Positions 25,680-37,343 of a stretch of DNA of 52,524 nucleotides are shown here, in pieces; position 1 is the first letter of the stretch, and the number at the start of each line of letters is the position of its first letter. The notes under the pieces were generated by a model. The model searched no databases, was not told the DNA's origin, and saw only the letters and a program-made list of their open reading frames with translations. The stretch is from Planctomycetota bacterium (GTDB taxonomy: Bacteria > Planctomycetota > Phycisphaerae > UBA1845 > UTPLA1): contig JAATGM010000003.1 of assembly GCA_015654675.1 (NCBI GenBank), positions 1 to 52,524 on the forward strand, read 5' to 3'. The position numbers and the translations under genes are program-made.

Positions 25680-27407
25680 CCCCCGGCGCAAACTCAATTG
25701 GCGAGATAACCCGCGCATCTCCCAGTGAATCGAGTTCCAGAAATCGATACCCATCTGACGTCAGCGGCTGCGCGAACTCGATCAACATCTCCTTGATCTC
25801 GCCGTTCTCCACGCGCGTCAGCTCGACTCCATATTCCTTAATCGACACCGGCTGACCCATCCGCGCCGGTGCCGTCCGCGACCGCCCCACCAGCCCGCCA
25901 AAACTCGACAAGAATGACTCGCCCGTCGATCGCACCGCCAACTTTCGCGCTCCAACCGCTTCGATCTCCGCCGCCCCCGCGTCGTGCAGCACCGCCACGT
26001 TCAGCTTCCGCCCGCCGGTCATCGCGTCCAGCCGATCCTGCGTCCACAGCACATCCAGCAGTTGCGGCGCATTCACGAAAAACACCCAGTCGGTCGGCCG
26101 AACCTCGCGCCCAAATGAACTGATCGCCGCCCGCAGTTGCCGTTCCTCCTTCCGTTCGAACGCAAACAAAAAGAAAAACGTCGTCGCGACATAGACGAAC
26201 GGAATCGCGACATACAGCCACGCCGGCAGCCACCGCAACCGCCCGTCGACACGCGATGTGAGCCAGTACGCCGACAGATACGCCAGCCCGATCGACGGCA
26301 GCCCGATCACTCGGTCCTCAGGCGGCGTGCACGCCAGGATCGGCAGAAACATCAGCGACCACACCGTCATCACCAGCAGCGAACGATCGCGACGATTGCG
26401 CCAGATCGCCGCCAGCGCGACCAGGATCACCACCAGTCCCATCGCCGCGAAGGCGTGCATGAACCCGTAGAACCGCACCCGCTGGCAGAACAGCATCGGA
26501 TTAAACTGCAGCGCCCACGCCGACAGCATGAGTACGATACGCTCCGGCGCGCGCGCCAGATAGTCGCCCGTCGCCCGCAGCGGATCGAGCATGATCTGTG
26601 CGTTGCTGCCCGACTTCATCGCCGCCGCGAACGCCAGGAACGCGGCTCCGATCAACACGAACGCCGCCAGCGACCCCGCCACGCGCCGCTTCAGACTCAC
26701 CGCGTCAGTAGCCCGCTCTCGCAGCGCCCAGTACAGCAACCCCGGCATCACGCACACCGCCACCGACGCCTCCTTCGCGCCGAGCGAAATCAAAAACGCC
26801 ACCAACGACGCCACCAGCCGGCCGGCCCCGCCGCCCCTCACGAAATCCGCCAGCAGCACCATCGACGCCAGCACAAACACGATCGAAATCAGATCGCACC
26901 GCGCCGACGCGAACACCACCGGAATTACATGACACCCCGCGACGGCGTACATCAGCGCCGCCCAGCGCGCCAGCCGCTCGCTGCCCAGCCGCCGGAAAAA
27001 CGCCAGCGCCAGCCAAACCCCCGCCACGTACCACGCGATGCTGTCTATCCGGTAGCCGATCGGCCGATCACCAAAGGCGAGGTAGTCCAGATACAGACTC
27101 GCCTCCGACACCGGCCGGAAGTAGCGAAACCGCAGGTCCTCGCTGACCCACCATGGAAAGTACCCCGCGTCGCGCTCGGACCTGATCTGCTCCGGCTCGC
27201 GCGCGAACGCATACAGGTCGAGTTTTGCGATCTTCCCCGCTCGATACTCGCGGAACTGCCGCAGCGCGCGGTAGTCATCCACCATCAGCGGCAAAAACAG
27301 CGCCGGCAGATACATCACGACGGCAACGACCGCCAGCACGACGCGCGGGTGCCGCGCCGTTTCGTATCGTCCCGCCCACCGCCGCCAGAGCAGAGGCCGT
27401 CCGTCCA

Positions 27408-27408
<1 letters not shown>
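25654..27408 (-). CDS. Multi-pass membrane protein, GT-C glycosyltransferase-like
   Basis: 584 residues from the ATG at 27408 (a TTG directly before it is an alternative). The first membrane segment (VVLAVVAVVMYLPALFLPL) is followed by MVDDYRALRQF, an acidic loop like that of GT-C enzymes. A later block, RYFRPVSEASLYLDYLAFGD, resembles the RPL/LDY loop seen in PMT- and TMTC-like membrane proteins. About ten further hydrophobic segments follow, then a soluble C-terminal part of about 180 residues. The start overlaps the gyrB stop, so it is translationally coupled to gyrB, an unusual partner. The sugar-transfer role is inferred; no exact family was recognised. Confidence 0.65.
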
Positions 27409-30449
<3,041 letters not shown>

Positions 30450-30453
<4 letters not shown>

Positions 30454-31544
30454 GAGAGGTTGACCGGCATGACGACGTACAGAAACTCGTTCCCGCATCG
30501 AACGAGTCCCGGCTTGTTCGCCTCTTTGAGTTCCAGAGTGACTTTCTCACTGCAGACGCGCAGCGCGTCGATCAAAAAGGCCGGATTGAATCCAACCTCG
30601 ATCTTCGGACCCGAATACTGAGCCGCCAACCGGATCGTCGCCTCGCCCTGCTCCGGCGCCCGGCTGCTGAGAATCAGCCCGTCGCTCGAAACCGCGATCC
30701 GGACACCGCGCGACTCCTCGTTCGTCAGCAGCGAAGCCCGCTTCACCGCGCTCAGGAACTCAGCCGTGTCGAGCTCGACTTTCTTGTCGCAATCCTTGGG
30801 GATCACGTCGTCATACTTCGGGAAATGCCCGTCGAGCAACACCGTGCTGATCGTCGCCCGCTGCGTCCGCAGGATGATCTGGTTCGGCTGGGTTTTCACA
30901 TCCACATGCTCGTCGCCTGCCACATGCAGCCGCGAAAAAGTCGTCAGCGACTTGGTCGGCACGATCACGTCCGAATCCTGCCCCACGCTCTTTTCCAGCG
31001 ACGCCGCCGCGCGGGCCAATCGTCGCCCATCCGTGGCGATCAGTTGCAGCTTCTTGCCGCGGCGCTCCCACAACACGCCGTTGATGGCGTACCGCGTGCT
31101 CTCCTTCGCGGCCGAGAAAACCGTTCGCTCGATGCACGACCGCAGCACGTCGGCCCGGATTCGCATGTCCGGCTCGCCGTCCAACTCCGGAACCGGCGGA
31201 AACTGGCGAACGTCCTGTCCGAATACCTGAAAATGGCTGTCCGCGCCCCGCACGTGGCAGGTGTCGCCTTCCGTCTCCAGCGCCAGGGTCTCGTCGGCCG
31301 ACTCCCGCACAATCGCCGCCAGCCGGTCGCCCGGAACCAGCGTCTCACCCGCCTTCGAAACCTCGACTTCCTTGATGTGGTATCGCAGCCCCAACTCCTG
31401 GTCGTAGGCGGTCAGAATGAGCTCATCCTTGCCCGCTGTCACGCGAATACACTGCAGAATCGGCTTGGGTGTACGCGAAGCAATGACCGAAGTGGTCGCG
31501 GCCAGGGCGTCGTTCAAGGCCACGCGATCGCAGACGACTTTCAT
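30450..31544 (-). CDS. dnaN: DNA polymerase III beta subunit (sliding clamp)
   Basis: 364 residues. It encircles DNA and tethers the polymerase. The start MKVVCDRVALNDALAATTSV matches the N-terminus of DnaN, and SRTPKPILQCIRVTA follows. The C-terminus ends FLYVVMPVNLS, the usual MPx-L clamp ending. The length fits the family (360-380). The ATG at 31544 has GAGGG upstream. It is separated from dnaA by 323 bases, longer than in many genomes, and is coupled to DUF721 by an ATGA overlap. Confidence 0.96.
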
Positions 31545-31867
31545 GTCGGTTTCCCTCTACGACTATTACTGTACTAATGGTTTCAAATTCTTCTTCTTCG
31601 CCTTAACGGCTGTGAAACCATGGGCCTGGTTGCCCCCGACGCAGGCAACTCCATTGTCCCGCAAATGCTTGCCGCGGACAAGCAACGCCCGCACGCTGTG
31701 GAACACCTGTGACGCCTGTTCCAGACTGCCGGTGCGTCGACCGGCCGACTCCGCAAATCCGTCCGCGCGGCGATCCGTGCTGTGCGAATTCGGCCACCGA
31801 CACACAGACCTTCGACACAACGCCGCACTTCCATCCGTGAATTGGTGTTGATTGTCTGCGCTCGAGA
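31545..31867. other. dnaA-dnaN intergenic region (323 bases)
   Basis: No convincing protein gene. The 60 bases nearest dnaN are AT-richer and contain the inverted repeat at 31578-31620. The rest is GC-rich. I find no copy of TTATCCACA here, so it gives no evidence of an origin. Confidence 0.45.
31578..31620 (-). promoter_or_regulatory. Inverted repeat in the dnaN leader
   Basis: TGGTTTCA (31578-31585) and TGAAACCA (31613-31620) are perfect 8-bp arms around 27 bases. The arms lie 34-76 bases upstream of the dnaN ATG. It could be an RNA hairpin in the dnaA-dnaN transcript or a protein-binding site. There is no T-tract of terminator type. Confidence 0.35.
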
Positions 31868-33196
31868 TTAGGCCCGCAGCAGGCCGCGCTCCAACTCGCT
31901 CAAAATCGCCGCTAGGTCCGAATCTTCCGCCAGTTGATCGCCGATCTGGCGCTCCGCGTGCAGCACGGTCGTATGATCGCGCCCGCCGAAGTACTTCCCG
32001 ATCTCCTGCAAGCTCCGATTGCTCAGTTTGCGGGCCAGGTACATGCACACCTGCCTCGGCCGCGCCACCGATCTGCTCCTGCCGCGTCCCTGAACCTGGC
32101 TGCGCTTGACGCCGAATCGCTCGGAAACCGCGTCAACAATGTCTTCCATCTTGATCTGCCGCGTGGGACGTGCGTTCCCGCCGCCCAGCACCTGCCGCGC
32201 CAGTTCCAGCGTGATGGGCTGCTGGCTCGCGGCCGCGGCATGCTGAATCTGCGATAGCGCCCCTTCCAGCTCGCGCGCCCCGCGCCGCGCCCCTTCCGCC
32301 AGAAAGAGCGCCACGTCCTGTGGCAAATTCACATTTCGTGCCTTGGCCTTCTTCTCGACGATCGCCACTCGCGTCTCGAGGCACGGGGCATCGATCCGCG
32401 CCACCAGCCCCCACATCAGCCGGCTGCGCAAGCGGTCCTGAATATTGGGAATCTGGTCCGGATGGCAGTCGGCCGTCAGCACGACCTGCCGTTGCTCTTG
32501 GTGCAGCGAGTTAAACGTGTGAAAAAACTCCTCCTGGCTTCGCTCGCGCGACGCCAGAAGCTGGACGTCGTCAATGACCAGCAGATCGGCGCCGCGATAG
32601 CGGTCGTGAAACGACTGCACCGCGTCCGATTGCATCGCCTCGATGTAATCGTGCGTGAAAACCTCGCACGAGACGTATGCCGCCCGCGACCCCGGGCTGC
32701 GGTCCAGCAGATCGTGGCAGATCGCCTGCGCCAGATGCGTCTTACCCACGCCCGACTCGCCGTGGATCAGCAACGGGTTGTAAAGCTGTCCGGGCGAACC
32801 AGCGACCGCCACCGCCGCCGCATGCGCCATGCGATTGCACGGCCCGACGACAAACGCATCGCTGCGATACTCACCGTTCAGCCGCAGTAACCCGTCGAAT
32901 TCGCCAGGCAGATCGGACGAGACGTCGGCCCCGTCCGACGTGGCGAACCGAACGCCGATCAGCCGGCCGGTCAGTGTCTGCGCGGCTTCGACGAACGCGC
33001 GGCGACAGTATCGCTCGAGATATAGCACTTGTTCAGGCGTCGCGGCGGTGACGAGTAACTCGCCGCGATCGGCATCGCCGGCGCGGAGTTCGTCAAACCA
33101 CAAGCGCGCCAATCCGGCAAATCGCTCGCGAACGTATCGCACGACGCCATCCCCATTTGTGCGTCGCGCCGGTGCGGCGAGTGTACGTGCAGTCAC
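31868..33196 (-). CDS. dnaA: Chromosomal replication initiator DnaA
   Basis: 442 residues from a GTG at 33196 with GGGAG eight bases upstream; an in-frame codon 39 bases earlier adds sequence without support. Domain III shows Walker A GESGVGKTHLAQAI, Walker B LLVIDDVQLLASRER and the sensor region RLMWGLVARIDAP. Domain IV has the DNA-binding signature SLQEIGKYFGGRDHTTVLHA. Domain I is divergent, as in many planctomycetes. DnaA binds the origin and opens it, using ATP. The gene heads the replication cluster on the minus strand. Confidence 0.96.
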   Translation of the reverse strand: MTARTLAAPARRTNGDGVVRYVRERFAGLARLWFDELRAGDADRGELLVTAATPEQVLYLERYCRRAFVEAAQTLTGRLIGVRFATSDGADVSSDLPGEFDGLLRLNGEYRSDAFVVGPCNRMAHAAAVAVAGSPGQLYNPLLIHGESGVGKTHLAQAICHDLLDRSPGSRAAYVSCEVFTHDYIEAMQSDAVQSFHDRYRGADLLVIDDVQLLASRERSQEEFFHTFNSLHQEQRQVVLTADCHPDQIPNIQDRLRSRLMWGLVARIDAPCLETRVAIVEKKAKARNVNLPQDVALFLAEGARRGARELEGALSQIQHAAAASQQPITLELARQVLGGGNARPTRQIKMEDIVDAVSERFGVKRSQVQGRGRSRSVARPRQVCMYLARKLSNRSLQEIGKYFGGRDHTTVLHAERQIGDQLAEDSDLAAILSELERGLLRA

Positions 33197-33250
33197 CCGA
33201 TCTTCTCCCTCCCCAACGCGCGACAACGGTGGCAATCAGACTGGACTAAT

Positions 33251-33256
33251 TTTATA
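33251..33256 (-). promoter_or_regulatory. Candidate -10 box of dnaA
   Basis: On the minus strand TATAAA lies 55-60 bases before the GTG start of dnaA, in an AT-rich patch. The hexamer 17 bases upstream (TCTGAT) is a weak -35 match. Confidence 0.35.
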
Positions 33257-33445
33257 TTCGACACACAGTTACGATCAGACGTGCGCCCGACTAATGTGCC
33301 CGGATTCTACCAAGTTCAGACACACCTCACAACCAAAATCACGCCGCCCCGCGCGCCGCCGGACATTAAGTCTCGCGCCGCTCGAACACTCTGACGCGAA
33401 GATTTTTTTCCATCGCGCGCCAACGCCGCGCGTCGCCGTCAAAAC

Positions 33446-33454
33446 TTTTTCACA
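33446..33454 (+). promoter_or_regulatory. Single DnaA-box-like site
   Basis: TTTTTCACA fits the relaxed DnaA-box consensus TTWTNCACA. One isolated match can occur by chance; no second strong match is within 200 bases. Confidence 0.25.
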
Positions 33455-33518
33455 GCGCCGCGAACCACGCCGTCGTGACAATCGTCCCATTCTTCGCGGG
33501 TCGACGTGCAAATCTTCG

Positions 33519-33547
33519 TTGATTTGAGCGGCGCGATCTGATATAGG
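33519..33547 (+). promoter_or_regulatory. Promoter of the OmpA-like lipoprotein gene
   Basis: TTGATT (33519-33524) and TATAGG (33542-33547) with a 17-base spacer, each matching four of six consensus positions. The start codon follows at 33607 with GGAGG at 33597-33601. Confidence 0.5.
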
Positions 33548-33606
33548 TACGCTCGGCTGCGACGGCAATCCAATTCGGCGCGGATTCAGTTCGCATGGAG
33601 GAAACT

Positions 33607-34389
33607 ATGAAAACGAACGGACTCGTCTCTGTCTTGCTCGGAATTATTATCGCCCCCGCATTTCTGACAGGGTGCGGACCGGATGCGAAGGACAAGCGCA
33701 TCACCGAGTTGCAGAAGGAAAACGATCAGCTCAAGGCCGACCTGAACGACCGCGACTCACAGATGGGTCAGCTCACCGGCCGCGATGAGGACGCGCAGCG
33801 CTCCGTTCGCGATCTCAATCGCGAAATCGCGGATCTCCGCGATCGTCTGGCAAAGGCCCAGTCCGAGCTCGCCTCCAAGCCCGCAACGACCGGCGGCGGC
33901 AACACCCAGATGGCCGACGTGCCCGATGGCAAGTGGATCGGCATGCCCGGCTTCGACATGATTCGCATCAACAGCGAAGTCCTCTTCGATTCGGGCAAGG
34001 CCACCCTCCGCCCGACCGGCAAGACCACCCTCGACAAGATCGCCTCCGACATTCGCGCTCGCTACAGCGATCGCGACATCTACATCTTCGGCTATACCGA
34101 CGACGAACCCATCAAGAAGAGCGGCTGGAAGGACAACTGGCAGCTTGGCGCCGAGCGCGCCCTGACCACCACTCGCCACCTGATCCAGGCCGGCATCCCG
34201 CCGCAGAAGGTCATCCAGGCCAATTGCGGCGAGTATCACCCGCGCGTTCCCAACAGCAATCTCGCCAACAAGAAGCAGAACCGCCGCGTTGAGTTCTTCG
34301 CCGTCGAGAAGCGCAACGCCATCGGCACCGACAACCTCGGCAGCGCCGGAAACAGCGGTGCGGCGCTCGCCAAGAGCTCCGGCAACTGA
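33607..34389 (+). CDS. OmpA-family peptidoglycan-binding lipoprotein
   Basis: 260 residues. The ATG at 33607 has GGAGG five bases upstream. The signal peptide ends in a lipobox (APAFLTGC). Residues about 25-90 form a coiled coil (ITELQKENDQLKADL). The OmpA-C domain follows: VLFDSGKATLRPTGKTTLDK, then IYIFGYTDDEPIKKSGW, and NLANKKQNRRVEFFAV with the arginine that binds diaminopimelate. Pal-like proteins anchor the outer membrane to the cell wall. A strong terminator at 34410 ends the unit, so it is monocistronic. Confidence 0.9.
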   Translation: MKTNGLVSVLLGIIIAPAFLTGCGPDAKDKRITELQKENDQLKADLNDRDSQMGQLTGRDEDAQRSVRDLNREIADLRDRLAKAQSELASKPATTGGGNTQMADVPDGKWIGMPGFDMIRINSEVLFDSGKATLRPTGKTTLDKIASDIRARYSDRDIYIFGYTDDEPIKKSGWKDNWQLGAERALTTTRHLIQAGIPPQKVIQANCGEYHPRVPNSNLANKKQNRRVEFFAVEKRNAIGTDNLGSAGNSGAALAKSSGN

Positions 34390-34409
34390 CCCACAACCTC
34401 AAACCCTTT

Positions 34410-34449
34410 GCGGGCGCATGCGAATGCTCATTCGTGTGCGCCCGCTTTT
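34410..34449 (+). terminator. Strong Rho-independent terminator of the OmpA-like gene
   Basis: A 16-bp stem with two G-T wobble pairs runs from 34410-34425 to 34430-34445. It has a GCTC loop and is followed by TTTTC. It begins 20 bases after the stop codon at 34389. Confidence 0.85.
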
Positions 34450-34462
34450 CGATTCTCGCCCG

Positions 34463-35086
34463 ATGATTGCACTCGTCGACTACGACGGCGCCGACCTCCG
34501 CCCGCTTGAACGAGCGTTCAAGGAGCTCGGAGCACCGGCCGAAATCGTCAACTCCATCGAGCAACTGCTCCGCGCATCCAAACTCGTCGTCGCCGTAACC
34601 GCGCCGTTCGGCGTCATCGCCGCCGCACTGCGCGATCGCGGTGTCGTCGGCGCGCTCATGCGTGCCATCCTCGACGGCCGCGCCTTTCTCGGCATCGGAA
34701 GCGGAATGCACCTGCTCTTCGACGTCTCCTACGAAGCCGGCCAGCACACCGGGCTTGGCGTCATTCCCGGAAAGTCCATCCCCTTCGAGTCCGACGCCGA
34801 ACACCTCGTCCGCCGCCAGTTCAAGCCGCCGCACGTCGGCTGGTCGCCCGTGCGATGGTCCGGCCGCTGCCCGCTGCTCAACGGCCTTCGTAGCGGCGAG
34901 TCCTTCTACTTTCAACACTCGTCCCACGCCCAGCCGCTCGATACCGCCGCCACCGTCGCCCATTCCAGCTTCGGACTAGATTTCGCCGCCGTCGTGTGGG
35001 AAGGGCAGGTCTTCGGAACGCAGTTCCTCCCCGAACGCTCGCAGGATGCTGGGCGCACACTCCTCGCTAATTTCGTCGCAATTTGA
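34463..35086 (+). CDS. HisH-like class I amidotransferase fold protein with lost catalytic Cys and His
   Basis: 207 residues, the length of HisH. The start MIALVDYDGADLRPLERAF matches the HisH N-terminus; a longer frame upstream would run through the terminator at 34410-34449. Conserved structural blocks are kept: FLGIGSGMHLLFD (normally FLGICLGMQLLF), PPHVGWSPV, SFYFQHS and VFGTQFLPERS (normally GVQFHPEKS). Thus the nucleophile Cys is Gly79 and the catalytic His is Leu189, while Glu191 remains. It cannot hydrolyse glutamine by the known mechanism. No hisF or other his gene is near. It may bind a ligand or act as an ammonia-independent partner; the function is unknown. Confidence 0.75.
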   Translation: MIALVDYDGADLRPLERAFKELGAPAEIVNSIEQLLRASKLVVAVTAPFGVIAAALRDRGVVGALMRAILDGRAFLGIGSGMHLLFDVSYEAGQHTGLGVIPGKSIPFESDAEHLVRRQFKPPHVGWSPVRWSGRCPLLNGLRSGESFYFQHSSHAQPLDTAATVAHSSFGLDFAAVVWEGQVFGTQFLPERSQDAGRTLLANFVAI

Positions 35087-35099
35087 TTTGTAGCTGGGC

Positions 35100-36692
35100 T
35101 TAGTCGCGGGCCGGGTTGGATGATGCCGACGACCGCTCCGGATGGCATTGCGGACAGGGCTTCTTGCCGGACGCCTCAGCCTCTGCCGCCGTGGTGTAGT
35201 CCACAAGGTTGTAGATGTAGATCTTCCGCCCCCCGTCGCAGGTCGGCAGGTGATAGACCCGCCCGACCTTGCTTGCCACAAAGTGCAGCGATGCCGGATC
35301 GATCGTGCCAAACCATGGCTTGGGTGGCGAGTCCTCGACATGCGGCGTCGCCGCCACCACCTCCGCCGGACCCTTCGGTGCCACCGGCGAAGTGTGTTCA
35401 ACCGGCGCCGGCAGCGGCCGCTGCCGAAGCTGTGGCTTGCGATTCCACTGCGAAACGCGATCCAGATAGCCCAGCACGAACAGCACCACCAGCACGATGG
35501 CGATCAGGCACGCGCCGATGCTGATCAGGGCCACCTTTAACTTGCCCTTCTCCGCCTGGCTCTGCGGAACCAGCGGTTCGTCCGGCTCGTTCGCGCAGTG
35601 CTCGAGAAAAGTCGCAAGCTCCTCCGCCGTCTGGAACCGGTCTGTCTGATCGCGCGCCAGGCAGCGGTGCAGCAGCGCCTTGCCGTCGTCCGTAAGCCCC
35701 GCGATTCCTTCCACCTCGAGTTCCGGCGGATTCTGGTGCAGCGCCAGCAACTTGCTCCGGCTCTCGGAACTCAGCCACGGCTTGCCAGTCAGCGCATACA
35801 GCATGACCAGCCCCATCGAATAGATATCGCTCTGTGCCGTGGTCGCCTCGCCGCGCGCCGTCTCCGGCGCCACCCATCCCAGCGACCCGACCGATCGCCC
35901 GCGCAAACTCTGGCTGGCCGGATCGCCCGTCACATCCGACAGCCCGAAGTCGCCGATCTTCAACATCCCATGGTCGTCGAACATCAAATTGCCCGGCTTC
36001 ACGTCGCGGTGGATGATCCCGCGCTCGTGTGCCAGCGCCAGCGCCTTCACCGGCTGGACCAGCAGCCGGAACAGTTCGCGCGCATCCATCGGCCCATTCC
36101 GATCGACGCGATCGCGCAGCATGCCCCCATGCATCAGCTCCATCGCTATAAAACTGATTCCGCCGGCGTCCGCGATCTCAAAGACCGTGATGGCCCCCGG
36201 ATGATTCAACTTCGCCGCCGCCCGCGCTTCCTGAAGAAACAGCGCCCGCGACAGCGACCCGTTCGTCGCCTGCCCCTGCGGCGAAGCCAGAATCTTGACC
36301 GCGATCTCGCGATTCAAGGTCGGGTCGTGCGCTCGCCAGACAACCCCCATCCCGCCGCGGCCCAGAACCGACTTCAACTCGTAACGGCCCAGCCGCTTGC
36401 CCACCCAGCTCATGTCGATCACGGTCGAGCTGGTGCCGCCGGCCATCGGCAGCCCCTCGTCCGCGCTGCGAAACGGCGCGACATTCGAGTCCGATCCCGG
36501 CGTCGTGATTCCCGACCCCAGGGTGCCCGAGCCCTTCAGGCCCCAGCGCCAGACATGGTTGCACTTGCGGCACTGAAACCGGCGGCCGACCAGCTGCGCG
36601 CCGACGCGATAAGACGCGCCGCATTTCGGGCAGCCAATCTCAACCAGACTGACCGATTCACCCGCGGATTTTGAGGAGGGTCGTGAGGCCAT
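35100..36692 (-). CDS. Transmembrane Ser/Thr protein kinase with N-terminal zinc ribbon and C-terminal Ada-like metal-binding domain
   Basis: 530 residues from the ATG at 36692. The N-terminus has a zinc ribbon (CPKCGASYRV, then FQCRKCNHVW). The kinase domain starts LGRYELKSVLGRGGMGVVWR and includes the VAIK-type lysine IAVKIL, the catalytic loop IIHRDVKPGNLMF, DFGLSD and the APE motif VAPETARG. A membrane segment (VALISIGACLIAIVLVVLFV) follows, so the remainder is outside the cytoplasm. The C-terminus has VYHLPTC and KKPCPQCHPE, the Cys pattern of Ada-like metal-binding domains also found on secreted nucleases. This looks like a one-component sensor kinase. It converges on the HisH-like gene and has a good promoter at 36732-36759. 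Confidence 0.88.
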   Translation of the reverse strand: MASRPSSKSAGESVSLVEIGCPKCGASYRVGAQLVGRRFQCRKCNHVWRWGLKGSGTLGSGITTPGSDSNVAPFRSADEGLPMAGGTSSTVIDMSWVGKRLGRYELKSVLGRGGMGVVWRAHDPTLNREIAVKILASPQGQATNGSLSRALFLQEARAAAKLNHPGAITVFEIADAGGISFIAMELMHGGMLRDRVDRNGPMDARELFRLLVQPVKALALAHERGIIHRDVKPGNLMFDDHGMLKIGDFGLSDVTGDPASQSLRGRSVGSLGWVAPETARGEATTAQSDIYSMGLVMLYALTGKPWLSSESRSKLLALHQNPPELEVEGIAGLTDDGKALLHRCLARDQTDRFQTAEELATFLEHCANEPDEPLVPQSQAEKGKLKVALISIGACLIAIVLVVLFVLGYLDRVSQWNRKPQLRQRPLPAPVEHTSPVAPKGPAEVVAATPHVEDSPPKPWFGTIDPASLHFVASKVGRVYHLPTCDGGRKIYIYNLVDYTTAAEAEASGKKPCPQCHPERSSASSNPARD

Positions 36693-36731
36693 GTCGTGCC
36701 TGCAAGGAGGGTTCGGCTTCTTCCATCTGTA

Positions 36732-36759
36732 ACTATAACACCGCCGAAAGCGTTTCCAA
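36732..36759 (-). promoter_or_regulatory. Promoter of the Ser/Thr kinase gene
   Basis: On the minus strand TTGGAA (36754-36759) and TATAGT (36732-36737) with a 16-base spacer. The -10 matches five and the -35 four of six consensus positions. The ATG lies 40 bases downstream, without a strong Shine-Dalgarno sequence. Confidence 0.5.
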
Positions 36760-36794
36760 CTAGATTTCACCACCCCCGCCAACCGGGACCCCCT

Positions 36795-36809
36795 ACACTG
36801 CTGCAGTGT
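36795..36809. repeat. Short perfect palindrome between kinase and zinc-ribbon genes
   Basis: ACACTGC (36795-36801) and GCAGTGT (36803-36809) around a single T. It has no T-tract on either side. It could be an operator or a weak transcript end. Confidence 0.35.
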
Positions 36810-36825
36810 CCGGGAATCGAGCCGA

Positions 36826-37341
36826 CTAGTTCAATTGACTGCGAAGCTGTTTAAGAAATCCCATCAGCACCGGACGCGGCAGCTTCGGAAAGTCCCCCGC
36901 CATCTGCTCGTTCGAAGATAGCGACTCGATCACTTCCATCGCCCGCGATTTGATCTGCGATAACGCGGCGGCGCAGCGCTCCGCCGTCTCGAGCTGCCCG
37001 TTCGCCAGCGCCGCCAGGTATTCGGCCACCAGCTTTCGCGGGTCGGCCGGCGCCGCTCCCGGCCCGGGACCGACCCCGCGCTGCGGCCGAGCGCTGTCGC
37101 CCGGCGCGGTCTTGTCGCGTCGCAAAGCACGCTCGATCGCGCGCCGCTCGCGCTCCGACTCATCCCGCCGCCGCGCGTCGTCCGGATCTTCCGGTGCGAG
37201 CGGAATCTCGCCGCTCTCGCTGGCCGGCAGCGGAATGTACACCGTCCCCTGGCATTTCGGGCAGCGACCCTTCTTTCCGGCCGCCTCGTCCGGTGCGCGA
37301 ATGACCTGTCGACAGTGCTCGCAGTGAAATTCGATTGGCAT
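36826..37341 (-). CDS. Zinc-ribbon protein of unknown function
   Basis: 171 residues starting two bases after the der stop, so it is probably translated from the der transcript. The N-terminus is a zinc ribbon, FHCEHCRQVIRAP, then KGRCPKCQGTVYIP, like the MJ0042 type and like the one at the start of the adjacent kinase. A charged linker (RRRDESERERRAIERALRRD) and a Gly/Pro stretch follow. The C-terminal part is helical (KLVAEYLAALANGQLETAER, ending LMGFLKQLRSQLN). No enzymatic domain is visible. It might bind nucleic acid or a partner protein through the ribbon. Confidence 0.7.
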   Translation of the reverse strand: MPIEFHCEHCRQVIRAPDEAAGKKGRCPKCQGTVYIPLPASESGEIPLAPEDPDDARRRDESERERRAIERALRRDKTAPGDSARPQRGVGPGPGAAPADPRKLVAEYLAALANGQLETAERCAAALSQIKSRAMEVIESLSSNEQMAGDFPKLPRPVLMGFLKQLRSQLN

Positions 37342-37343
37342 GT

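Larger units (their letters stand above)
33197..33606. other. 410-base gap between dnaA and the OmpA-like gene; possible origin region
   Basis: A divergent region holding the dnaA -10 box (33251-33256), one DnaA-box-like site (33446-33454), a run TTTTTTTCC near 33404 and the OmpA-like gene promoter (33519-33547). It is AT-richer than its surroundings near 33240-33340. Origins often lie next to dnaA, but a cluster of boxes is not visible. Confidence 0.4.

Noticed and set aside
31566-32048. A 160-codon open frame on the minus strand over the dnaA 3' end and dnaN leader
   Set aside because: It overlaps the conserved dnaA C-terminus in another frame and has no recognisable motif.
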